From Streptomyces sp. B1I3 (lineage in GTDB: Bacteria; Actinomycetota; Actinomycetes; Streptomycetales; Streptomycetaceae): a DNA stretch of 64,000 nucleotides. This document shows, one piece after another, positions 8,229-15,674 of the stretch (the stretch's first letter is position 1; each line of letters starts with the position of its first letter). Location: positions 4,052,501 through 4,116,500 of the forward strand of contig NZ_JAUSYD010000001.1 in NCBI RefSeq assembly GCF_030816615.1, given 5' to 3'. The notes under the pieces were generated by a model. It was not told where the DNA came from, made no database searches, and was given only the letters and a program-made list of their open reading frames with translations. Position numbers and translations under genes: made by a program.

Positions 8229-8777
8229 CTAGCTCTGGTGGCCCTCGTAGTGCGCGACCGCGTCAGCCGTACGTCCCGCTCCGTACACCCTGAGGAACTC
8301 TGCCAGCTCGGGGTGGGCCGGGGCGAGGGAGTCCGCCGCATCGATGATGTCGCCGGCCGCGGCGACCGACCGCAGCAGTGACTGGATCTCCCGGACGACG
8401 CGCCGCACGGTGGGGGCTCCTCCGGTGCTCGTGGTCTGGCCGGTGCCGGTCAGAACGGAACCGCCCTGCGACTTCTTGATCTCTTCCATCCGGTCGGTCG
8501 CCTCGCCCGCGCTTATGCTGCCGTCCGCCACTTGTCCGGCGAGTTCCTGGAGCGCCTGGACCCGCTGGACGACCGCAGGGTTGCCGATCTTGGCCCGCTG
8601 GCCGCTCATCAGCTGGGACAACATGGGTGCGGACAGCCCGAGCACCGCGGCGAGGCGTGCCTGATTCAGTCCGAGGTCGTCGATCAGCCTGCGGAACAGC
8701 GCCCCCAACGGCTCCCCGTACCAGCTGCGCTGGAGCTCCCGGGCTCTAGCCGTTGCCTCTTGCTGCGCTGCGTCCAT
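8229..8777 (-). CDS. Helix-turn-helix DNA-binding protein, operon partner of the kinase
   Basis: A 182-residue protein with an N-terminal HTH of the XRE/lambda-repressor type. Residues about 25-65 read LFRRLIDDLGLNQARLAAVL, then GLSAPMLSQLMSGQRAKIGN. The C-terminal half is helical, contains Glu/Lys-rich segments, and has no known ligand domain. The gene ends about 120 bases before the kinase start chosen here and overlaps the kinase's possible upstream extension. This HTH-kinase pair is conserved near gyrA in Streptomyces. It may be phosphorylated by, or transcriptionally control, the kinase (inference). Confidence 0.88.
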   Translation of the reverse strand: MDAAQQEATARARELQRSWYGEPLGALFRRLIDDLGLNQARLAAVLGLSAPMLSQLMSGQRAKIGNPAVVQRVQALQELAGQVADGSISAGEATDRMEEIKKSQGGSVLTGTGQTTSTGGAPTVRRVVREIQSLLRSVAAAGDIIDAADSLAPAHPELAEFLRVYGAGRTADAVAHYEGHQS

Positions 8778-8865
8778 TGCGTCTCCCCTTGGCTGCGGCT
8801 TCGCTGCTGCGAACCTCGTCGTGCATCTTACGGAGAGCGGTTACGGACGGGGAGCCCCAATCCTT

Positions 8866-8896
8866 TTGCAGGATTCAGGGGGTGACCCGGTACTCT
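8866..8896 (+). promoter_or_regulatory. Possible promoter of tRNA-Ala
   Basis: TTGCAG (8866-8871) and TACTCT (8891-8896) are 19 bases apart, upstream of tRNA-Ala. The spacing is longer than ideal. Confidence 0.3.
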
Positions 8897-8947
8897 GTTC
8901 TGCGACGGACGTCGCGACCCGGATGTGGCCGGTGATGTCCGTGTATC

Positions 8948-9020
8948 GGGGCCTTAGCTCAGTTGGTAGAGCGCTGCCTTTGCAAGGCAGATGTCAGGAG
9001 TTCGAATCTCCTAGGCTCCA
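8948..9020 (+). tRNA. tRNA-Ala (TGC anticodon)
   Basis: A full cloverleaf. Acceptor GGGGCCT pairs with AGGCTCC (one G-T pair), the anticodon stem CTGCC/GGCAG encloses TTTGCAA with anticodon TGC, and the T-arm is GAGTTCGAATCTC. The discriminator A is at 9020, and CCA is not encoded. It marks the left edge of the accessory region. Confidence 0.97.
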
Positions 9021-9028
9021 CATCGTCA

Positions 9029-9071
9029 GCCCCCTCCGGCCTGCGGAAACGCGGTCGGAGGGGGCTTTTTT
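9029..9071 (+). terminator. Rho-independent terminator after tRNA-Ala
   Basis: A 10-bp GC stem (9029-9038 with 9056-9065) followed directly by six T residues (9066-9071). Confidence 0.92.
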
Positions 9072-9181
9072 CGCGTCCCGGTCCCCCGCCCCCGGGCTGC
9101 GGCCGGCATGCCCTGGGCGGGCACAGCGGCGGCGAAGCGGGGGCGTACGGTACGCCCCTCGTCACCGGTGCGGGCAGGTCG

Positions 9182-9802
9182 TCAGGGCGCGGACCGATCC
9201 GGGGCAGGCGTGCTCTCGGCGGTCAGGGAGTCCAGCCAGCGGATGATGCGATCGCCCTGCTGGGTCATGATCTCCGGGTCTCGCAAGGCGTTGGTCAGGA
9301 GTGACATGCCCTGATACGCGGCGACGAGCGTGACGGCCAGGCCCCCGGGGTCGGGCAGGCCCAGCTCCCGGAACTGGCCTTCGGCCCAGTCCAGCAACTT
9401 CCGGATCACGCCGCCGACTTGCAGGTCGAGGACGTCGTCGGCCCGCTTGTCGAGTTCGACGGCCAGGGTGCCGGTCGGGCATCCGTGGCGGGCGGCGGTC
9501 TCGCGCTGTTCGATCCAGCCCTCGACCAGGGCCTTCAGGCGGTCGCGCGGGTCTGCCAGTTCGTCCAGCCGGCCGGTGAGCTCCGCGAGGTGAGCGGTGT
9601 GTTCGGTCAGGGCGGCCTTGACCAGGTCGTCCTTGGTCTTGAAGTAGTAGTAGACGTTTCCTACGGGTACCCCGGCCTCGCCCGCGATGTCGGCCAGGGT
9701 CGTGCGTTCGACGCCCTGTTCGTGCAGGACCTTCGCTGCCGCCGCCGTCAGACGGCGCCGCTTGTCGGTGCCCCGTCCGCGACGTTTCTCTGAGTCAGTC
9801 AC
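9182..9802 (-). CDS. TetR family repressor divergent from an NmrA-type reductase
   Basis: A protein of about 206 residues. The N-terminal HTH is typical of TetR (KVLHEQGVERTTLADIAGEA, then GVPVGNVYYYFKTKDDLVKA), and the C-terminal all-helical domain has a GYQGMSLL-type dimer/ligand segment. It is divergent from the NAD(P)H-binding gene at 9886, and an imperfect palindrome (9852-9867) in the 83-base gap is its likely operator. The repressor probably senses a small electrophile or lipophilic compound dealt with by the reductase (inference). The start is uncertain: GTG 9802 or TTG 9820, neither with a clear ribosome site. Confidence 0.88.
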   Translation of the reverse strand: MTDSEKRRGRGTDKRRRLTAAAAKVLHEQGVERTTLADIAGEAGVPVGNVYYYFKTKDDLVKAALTEHTAHLAELTGRLDELADPRDRLKALVEGWIEQRETAARHGCPTGTLAVELDKRADDVLDLQVGGVIRKLLDWAEGQFRELGLPDPGGLAVTLVAAYQGMSLLTNALRDPEIMTQQGDRIIRWLDSLTAESTPAPDRSAP

Positions 9803-9851
9803 CCGACTGAGTGTAGACAACGGCCCGTGGTGCCGTGCTACGGTCCATCTA

Positions 9852-9867
9852 AGTCAGACAGCTAACT
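9852..9867. promoter_or_regulatory. Candidate TetR operator
   Basis: AGTCAGACAGCTAACT has the dyad AGTnAGnnnnCTnACT and sits between the divergent TetR and reductase genes, 18 bases before the reductase start. Confidence 0.55.
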
Positions 9868-9885
9868 AACTCCTGGGGGACGGAC

Positions 9886-10707
9886 ATGATCGTTGTGACG
9901 GGTGCGACCGGTAACGTCGGACGGACGCTGGTACGGCTGCTGGCCGAGGCCGGCGAGCCGGTGACGGCGGTGGCGCGGCGGATCACCGGGACCGACGTCC
10001 CGGCCGGAGTGCGGGCCACGCCCGCGGACCTGGCCGTCCCTGAGAGTCTGCGCCCCGCCCTGACCGGCGCGGACGCACTGTTCCTGCTGGTGGCGGGTGA
10101 GGATCCGGACGGCGTCCTGGCCGCGGCGCGTGAGGCCGGCGTACGCAGGGTGGTCCTCCTCTCCTCCCAGGGCGCGGGGACGCGTCCGCAGGCCTACCGG
10201 CACCCGGCCGGGTTCGAGGCCGCCGTCGCCGGCAGCGGACTGGAGTGGACGATCCTGCGGTCGGGCGGGATGGCGTCCAACACGTTGGCCTGGGCCGAGC
10301 CGATCCGCCGGCACCGGACCGCGGCCGCCCCCTTCGGTGATGTCGCACTGCCCTATGTGGACCCCGACGACGTGGCGGCCGTGGCCTCCGTCGTCCTGCG
10401 GTCGGACGGTCACAAGGGCGCGACGTACGTCCTGACCGGTCCCGAGCCCGTCACTCCGCGGCAGCGGGCGGCAGCGATCGCCGACGCACTCGGCGAGCAC
10501 GTCCGCTTCGTCGAGCAGACCCGTGACGAGGCGCACGCCCAGATGTCACAGTTCATGCCGCCGGCCGTGGCCGACGGCACGCTGTCCATCCTCGGCGCCC
10601 CCACCCCCGAGGAGCAGCACGCCGGTCCGGACGTCCCGCACCTCCTCGGCCGTCCCGCCGCCGCGTTCGCGCAATGGGCGCGACGCAACGTCGCCGCCTT
10701 CCGCTGA
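9886..10707 (+). CDS. NmrA-like NAD(P)H-binding oxidoreductase (atypical SDR)
   Basis: A 273-residue Rossmann protein. The N-terminus MIVVTGATGNVGRTL holds the GxxGxxG dinucleotide loop, and ARR at residues 29-31 could bind the NADP phosphate. Atypical short-chain dehydrogenases of the NmrA group lack the YxxxK catalytic pair and often act as quinone reductases or redox sensors. Here, too, no YxxxK is seen in the expected place. A strong CTGGGGGA ribosome site precedes the ATG. It is transcribed alone and divergent from a TetR regulator that probably represses it. The substrate is unknown. Confidence 0.88.
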   Translation: MIVVTGATGNVGRTLVRLLAEAGEPVTAVARRITGTDVPAGVRATPADLAVPESLRPALTGADALFLLVAGEDPDGVLAAAREAGVRRVVLLSSQGAGTRPQAYRHPAGFEAAVAGSGLEWTILRSGGMASNTLAWAEPIRRHRTAAAPFGDVALPYVDPDDVAAVASVVLRSDGHKGATYVLTGPEPVTPRQRAAAIADALGEHVRFVEQTRDEAHAQMSQFMPPAVADGTLSILGAPTPEEQHAGPDVPHLLGRPAAAFAQWARRNVAAFR

Positions 10708-10795
10708 CAGCTCGCGGGCGCGGAACCGGCCCTCATGTGAAGGCCGCTGCGCCTTCGAGGGTGCGGGCGGCGGCGCCGTTCTCCGCCCGCCGGGG

Positions 10796-11710
10796 TCAGG
10801 TGCCCTGGCTGCCCCGCAGCTCCTCCACGGCGGCCCGCGCCGCGGCGCCGATCACGGCGTCGGCGCGCGGCAGTTTGGCGTCGGAGCGGGCCGCCTGGGT
10901 GAAGACGACGGCGGTGTAGGTGCTGCCGTCGGCGAGTTCGACGACGCCCGCTTCGTGACGCAGCGAGCCGAAGGTACCGGTCTTGCCGTAGACGGTGACG
11001 TCGTCGTAGGGGAATCCGGATCCGAGCCGGTGCGTCCACGGCTGCCGGCGCATGACCTCGCGCATGAACGCGCACCGGTCCGCGGAGGCGGCCTCTCCGG
11101 TCCAGATCGCCCGCAGGAGCCGTGCCATGTCGGCCGGAGTCGTGGACGCCTTGGATGCCGGGTCGTAGACGCCCGGGGGCACGACGACGTCGTTGTCCGC
11201 AACGCGGGCCAGCGCCGCGTCCAGCGACCGGGCGCCCGTCTCGGCGACCAGCCGGTCGAACGTCCTGACGACGCCGCCGTGGATACGGGTGTCGGGCATG
11301 CCAAGGTCGCGGCACATGGCGTCCACCACGTCCGGGCCGACCGTCCGGAGGACGGCGTCGGCCGCGGTGTTGTCCGAGATGCTCATCATCAGGACGACCA
11401 TGTCGCGCAGCGACAGGGTGACGGGGTCATGAAGGATGGAGATGCCGGTCGGACCGGGCACCCGCTCGTCGGGTTCGAGCGTCAACCTGCGTGACGGGTC
11501 GATGAGTCCGGCGTCCGCGAGCCGGCAGAAGGCGACCATCAGGGGCACCTTGTAGACCGAGCTCATGGGCAGCCGGTCGCCGGGATCGATGGTCACCCGC
11601 GCGGACGGACGATCCAGATCCGCCACGTGCAGCCAGCCGCGTACGCCCGCGTCGTCGAACATGCGGCGGATGGCGCGCTCCACACCGCCGCCGCGCCGCG
11701 TTCCGCTCAC
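10796..11710 (-). CDS. Cytosolic class A beta-lactamase-like protein, BlaB-type
   Basis: A 304-residue serine hydrolase of the penicillin-recognising fold with no signal peptide. The active-site motifs are present: SVYK (Ser51, Lys54), SDN (112-114) and KTG in VYGKTGTFG. The ExxLN segment that supplies the deacylating Glu166 of true class A enzymes is missing; the equivalent stretch reads VYDPASKASTTPADM. The GTG start overlaps the LysR stop as GTGA, so the two are coupled. This is the arrangement of blaA-blaB in Streptomyces cacaoi, where BlaB is a cytosolic beta-lactamase-like protein needed for BlaA-dependent induction. A sensor or modulator role is therefore more likely than drug hydrolysis. 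Confidence 0.85.
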   Translation of the reverse strand: MSGTRRGGGVERAIRRMFDDAGVRGWLHVADLDRPSARVTIDPGDRLPMSSVYKVPLMVAFCRLADAGLIDPSRRLTLEPDERVPGPTGISILHDPVTLSLRDMVVLMMSISDNTAADAVLRTVGPDVVDAMCRDLGMPDTRIHGGVVRTFDRLVAETGARSLDAALARVADNDVVVPPGVYDPASKASTTPADMARLLRAIWTGEAASADRCAFMREVMRRQPWTHRLGSGFPYDDVTVYGKTGTFGSLRHEAGVVELADGSTYTAVVFTQAARSDAKLPRADAVIGAAARAAVEELRGSQGT

Positions 11711-12579
11711 GGTGCCACCTTCCGGGTCAGGGCGTCCTCCAGCAGATGCGCTGTCTCGGCGGTGTCCTTCGCCCCCGGACGGCGCGGGTCCCAGGCCACC
11801 CGCAGGCGGAGGGGGAGCGGCGGGTCCGTCGCCGCCCGCCGCTCGACCCCGGACGCGGTCAGCGTCGCGTCCGCCGTGACCAGCACCGCCTGACCCGCCG
11901 CCACGAGGGCCAGGCCGGCCCGCTCGTCGGAGACCACGACGGTCTCCACCCGCCGGCCGCGGCTGGCCAGTGTGTCGATGAACAGGTCGTGAGCCGCGGG
12001 GGCCTCGGCGCGGGGACGTACGGCCACGGGCAGGCGCGAAGCCGGAGCGTCACCGGTGCCTTCCCGGTCGGAGGGGGTGAGGAGCCAGGTCGGTAGCAGG
12101 ATCACGCGGCCTGCGGCGAGACCGTGCAGCACGGAGGGGTGCCGGATCACGACGATGTCGAGCCGCCCGGCCGTGACGTCGCCGAGCAGCGTGGCGGTCG
12201 ATGCCGTGACCATGCCGATGCGGGTCCGCTCCCCTGCCCGGACCGGCGCGGCTGCCACGTCGGCCGCGAGCGCAGCCGGAACCTCGGGAGCCAGCCCGAG
12301 CCGTAGACGCCGCCCGTCCGCGTGTTCGCGGGCCCCGGTCTCACGGAGCTCGGTGAGTGCGGCCAGTGCTCGGCGGGCGTGCGGGAGCAGCAGGGCCCCC
12401 TCCTCCGTGAGGGACACTCCTCTGTCGCGGTCGAACAGGCGGACACCGAGCAGGGCTTCCAGCCGGCGCAGGCCCTGGGACAGCGGTGGCTGGGTGATGC
12501 CCACCCGCTGCGCCGCGGCTCCGAAGTGTTCCTCCTCCGCCAGCGCGACGAAGATTTCCAGATGCCGTTCCGTCAGCAA
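11707..12579 (-). CDS. LysR family regulator, BlaA/AmpR-like
   Basis: A 290-residue LysR-type regulator. The winged HTH occupies residues 2-62 (LTERHLEIFVALAEEEHFGA, then ITQPPLSQGLRRLEALLGVRLFDR) and is followed by an effector-binding domain. The TTG at 12579 is chosen because AGGAGG (12585-12590 on the plus strand as CCTCCT) sits 5 bases before it. The longer frame to 12645 adds 22 residues ahead of the HTH. It is coupled to the BlaB-like gene and divergent from the PBP gene, with a large dyad between them. The layout matches BlaA of S. cacaoi, which activates a beta-lactamase gene in response to beta-lactams. Confidence 0.87.
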   Translation of the reverse strand: MLTERHLEIFVALAEEEHFGAAAQRVGITQPPLSQGLRRLEALLGVRLFDRDRGVSLTEEGALLLPHARRALAALTELRETGAREHADGRRLRLGLAPEVPAALAADVAAAPVRAGERTRIGMVTASTATLLGDVTAGRLDIVVIRHPSVLHGLAAGRVILLPTWLLTPSDREGTGDAPASRLPVAVRPRAEAPAAHDLFIDTLASRGRRVETVVVSDERAGLALVAAGQAVLVTADATLTASGVERRAATDPPLPLRLRVAWDPRRPGAKDTAETAHLLEDALTRKVAP

Positions 12580-12601
12580 TCCGACCTCCTGGCGTGCGGC
12601 G

Positions 12602-12638
12602 ATACGTCTTGCGAATCGGCCCGATGGCGAGATCGTAT
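12602..12638. promoter_or_regulatory. Large dyad, candidate LysR binding site
   Basis: An interrupted inverted repeat: ATACG at 12602 and CGTAT at 12634-12638, with TCT/AGA and GAATCGG/CCGATG matches inward and a centre near 12620. It lies just upstream of the LysR start, in the gap shared with the divergent PBP gene, where AmpR/BlaA-type regulators bind. Confidence 0.6.
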
Positions 12639-12768
12639 TCGACATGCCCTCCGGTGGCGGGTTTGACTCCCGGACGGGGCAGGCCGCGCCGGTTCAGGCG
12701 CGGGCCCCCGCCGACGCCGGGGGACGTCTCCGGCGAGCCGACAGGTCCCACCCGGAACGGAGAGCACC

Positions 12769-14424
12769 TTGTCACGCACCGACCGCCGAAACAGCCCCGC
12801 CCCGCACGGAAGGTCACGGCGCGGGCGGTTACCGCTCGGCATCGCCGTGACCCTGCTCCTGCTGGCGGGAGGTGGGTATGCCGCCTTCGGCCTCGTGGGC
12901 GCCGACGCCCGGGAAGAAGAGGACGCGGACGTGAAGTCCGCCCGCGTGCCCCTGGCCGCGTTCCTCGCCGCGTGGGCCGGTCACGACGCGCGGAAGGCGG
13001 CGAGCTACACGGACACGCCCGACGACGCCGCCTCCCTCCTCACCTCGGTACTGACCAACCTCAAGCCCTCCAGGACGACCGTCGTCGACGGCGAAGGTAA
13101 GAAGCAGGACGACGGCACGGTGCGGTTCCCCTTCACCGTGTCGATGGCTGTGCCGGGTGCGGGCGACGTCACCTGGCGCTCCCGTGCGCAGGTCATCGAC
13201 ATGTCGGGGACCTGGAAGGTCGAGTTCAGCTCACCGACGGTCCATCCGGCGCTGGAGCCGGGGCAGACACTCGCCCTCAAGAGCGGCGGCGGCAGGGCGA
13301 AGGTGCTCGACGCCAAGGGCGACCCGCTCCGGGCGGACAGTCTCGTCGGTACCGTCGACCCCGTCAGCGGCAAGGGCACGTCCGGTCTGGAGGCCCGCTA
13401 CGACGACGTACTGTCCGGGGGCGGGAAGCCGGGCAAGTCGCTGGTGGTGGCGGACCGGCAGAGCGGGCGGGCCGTCAAGGACCTCACCGAGGCCCCCCAG
13501 GCCGAGGGTCGCCCGGTGCGGACCACCATCGACCCTCGCGTCCAGGAGGCGGCGGCCGACGCCCTGGCCGGGGTCGAGGTCAACGCGGCCGTCGTCGCGG
13601 TCGACCCCAGCAACGGTCACATACTCGCCGCCGCCAACCGTCCCGGCGGTTACAACCGCGCCCTCGAAGGACGCTATCCACCCGGTTCCGTCTTCAAGGT
13701 CATCACCGCGGCGGCCTTCCTGGAGGGCGGCACACGCCCCGGAGACCCGGCGCCGTGCCCGAAGTTCGCCACCGTCGACGGGCAACGGTTCGAGAACCAG
13801 AAGCAGTTCGTTCTCCCGGCCGGTTCGACCTTCGCGGACGTCTTCGCCCAGTCCTGCAACACCTACTTCGTCGAGGCCCGCGGCCGGCTCTCGGACTCCG
13901 ACCTGCACGACACGGCAGAGGCGTTCGGGATCGGCGGGAGCTGGGACGTGGGCACGACCACCTATGACGGCGGCGTGCCCGTCACGACGAGCGACAACGA
14001 CAAGGCCGCCGCCACCATAGGCCAGGCGCGCGTCCAGGCATCCCCGCTGGTCATGGCGTCCGTCGCGGCCACCGTCAAGAACGGCACGTTCGAGCAGCCG
14101 GTCCTGGTGCCGGACGCGGTGAGGAAGAGGTACGAGGCCCCGGTGGCGCTGGACGCCGAGGTGACCGGCCGGCTCCGCGAGCTGATGCGCGCCACCGTGA
14201 CCTCCGGTTCCGCCCACGCGCTGCGGGACCTGCCGGGCAGCCCCCACGCGAAGACCGGAACCGCCGAATTCGGTACCGAGGTGCCGCCGCGCACCCACGC
14301 CTGGATGATCGGCTACCAGGGCGACTCGGACCTCGCCTGGGCCGTGCTCCTGGAGGACGGAGGGTCCGGCGGCGCCGACGCGGGACCGGTCGCCGCCCGG
14401 TTCCTGCGCAACCTGGCCGGCTGA
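12769..14424 (+). CDS. PBP2a-like class B penicillin-binding protein (transpeptidase)
   Basis: A 551-residue D,D-transpeptidase anchored by one N-terminal membrane helix (residues 22-45). Next comes an NTF2-like MecA_N domain (about 55-165), a dimerisation region, and the transpeptidase domain with SVFK (in PPGSVFKV), SCN and KTG (HAKTGTAEF). MecA_N-type PBPs in Streptomyces are linked to low beta-lactam affinity. The TTG start at 12769 has an ACGGAGAG ribosome site. It is divergent from the BlaA/BlaB-like operon and followed by a class A beta-lactamase, so a beta-lactam-inducible resistance role is likely (inference). Some relatives act in normal growth or sporulation. Confidence 0.92.
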   Translation: MSRTDRRNSPAPHGRSRRGRLPLGIAVTLLLLAGGGYAAFGLVGADAREEEDADVKSARVPLAAFLAAWAGHDARKAASYTDTPDDAASLLTSVLTNLKPSRTTVVDGEGKKQDDGTVRFPFTVSMAVPGAGDVTWRSRAQVIDMSGTWKVEFSSPTVHPALEPGQTLALKSGGGRAKVLDAKGDPLRADSLVGTVDPVSGKGTSGLEARYDDVLSGGGKPGKSLVVADRQSGRAVKDLTEAPQAEGRPVRTTIDPRVQEAAADALAGVEVNAAVVAVDPSNGHILAAANRPGGYNRALEGRYPPGSVFKVITAAAFLEGGTRPGDPAPCPKFATVDGQRFENQKQFVLPAGSTFADVFAQSCNTYFVEARGRLSDSDLHDTAEAFGIGGSWDVGTTTYDGGVPVTTSDNDKAAATIGQARVQASPLVMASVAATVKNGTFEQPVLVPDAVRKRYEAPVALDAEVTGRLRELMRATVTSGSAHALRDLPGSPHAKTGTAEFGTEVPPRTHAWMIGYQGDSDLAWAVLLEDGGSGGADAGPVAARFLRNLAG

Positions 14425-14535
14425 GCGGCCGGACCCACCCGAGCGAGCGGCCGGACACGGTCATGCGGTCAGGGGCGGTCCGGACAGACAGGTACAAGCT
14501 GGGCAGACAGAGACGACAGAACAGAAGGCCCGCAC

Positions 14536-15534
14536 ATGCGCACCCACACCCCCGGCGCCATCCCCGCCGCCTCCCGTCGTACCGCACTCGCCGTGCTGGC
14601 CGGGCTCGCCGCCCTGCCGCTCGCCGGATGCACGGCCACCGAGCCCGCGCACACGTCGCCCCCGGCCGCGTCAGGCCCGACTCCACCCGTCGGCAGCCCC
14701 TCTCCGTCGGCCTCCGCCGATGCCCCTACGGAGCGCGCGTTCGCCGAACTGGAGCGGGAGTTCGACGCCCGGCTGGGGGTCTACGCGCTCGACACCGGCA
14801 GCGGCCGGACCGTCACCCACCGGTCCGGCGAACGCTTCGCGTACGCCTCCACCTGCAAGGCACTCCTCGCCGGCGCCGTGCTGGACAAGAACTCCCTCCG
14901 TCAGCTCGACCGGCTCGTGCGCTACGGCCGGGACGAGCTCGTCAGCAACTCGCCGGTCACCGAGCGGCACGTCGCCACCGGGCTGACCCTGCGCGAGCTG
15001 TGCGATGCCGCCGTCCGCTACAGCGACAACGCCGCGGCCAATCTCCTCTTCCGTGAGCTCGGCGGCCCCGGAGGGCTGCAGGACGCACTCCGCTCCCTGG
15101 GCGACCGGGTCACGCGGTGCGACCGGTACGAGGTGGCCCTCAGCGACGCCGTGCCGGGCGACCCCCGGGACACCAGCACGCCCCGCGCCCTCGCCACCGA
15201 CCTGCGCGCCTACGTCCTCGGCGGAGCCCTGGCCACCGACAAGCGAGCCGTGCTGACCGACTGGCTCAAGCGCAACACCACCGGCGACGCGGCCATTCGC
15301 GCCGGAGCCCCCCACGGCTGGCAGATCGGCGACAAGACAGGAACGGGCGGTTACGGCACCCGCAACGACATCGCCATCGCCTGGCCCCCCGGCGCCGCCC
15401 CCATCACGCTGGCCGTCCTCTCCGACCGCGGCACCAAGGACGCCGAACGCGACGACGCCCTCATCGCCCGCGCCGCCGAGGCCGCTTTCGGCGCACTGGC
15501 CGGGCCGCCGGCCGCGGCGCCCAGCTCGCCCTGA
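14536..15534 (+). CDS. Class A beta-lactamase lipoprotein
   Basis: A 332-residue secreted beta-lactamase. The signal has a twin-arginine-like SRRTAL and a lipobox LAGC (Cys32), so a membrane-anchored, possibly Tat-exported form is expected, followed by a Pro/Ser linker. The catalytic set is complete: STCK (Ser105, Lys108), SDN (163-165), Glu199 in the omega loop, and KTG (267-269). The omega-loop residue usually Asn170 is Ser203 here (EVALS in place of ExxLN), a variation that can alter deacylation. The VPGDPRDTSTP stretch is standard for the class. It follows the PBP by 111 bases and probably belongs to the same BlaA-controlled unit. Confidence 0.94.
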   Translation: MRTHTPGAIPAASRRTALAVLAGLAALPLAGCTATEPAHTSPPAASGPTPPVGSPSPSASADAPTERAFAELEREFDARLGVYALDTGSGRTVTHRSGERFAYASTCKALLAGAVLDKNSLRQLDRLVRYGRDELVSNSPVTERHVATGLTLRELCDAAVRYSDNAAANLLFRELGGPGGLQDALRSLGDRVTRCDRYEVALSDAVPGDPRDTSTPRALATDLRAYVLGGALATDKRAVLTDWLKRNTTGDAAIRAGAPHGWQIGDKTGTGGYGTRNDIAIAWPPGAAPITLAVLSDRGTKDAERDDALIARAAEAAFGALAGPPAAAPSSP

Positions 15535-15674
15535 TACGAGAGGCAACGCGTTACGTTCGCCACATAGAACACAAAGCGCCTGCTCTCCTACTCATGTTCG
15601 ACAACCCTTGGCTGTGTACTGCGAATAGCCATGGGGCCACCCGGCGAACGTCGAACTCTTGAGTGGAGTCCACT

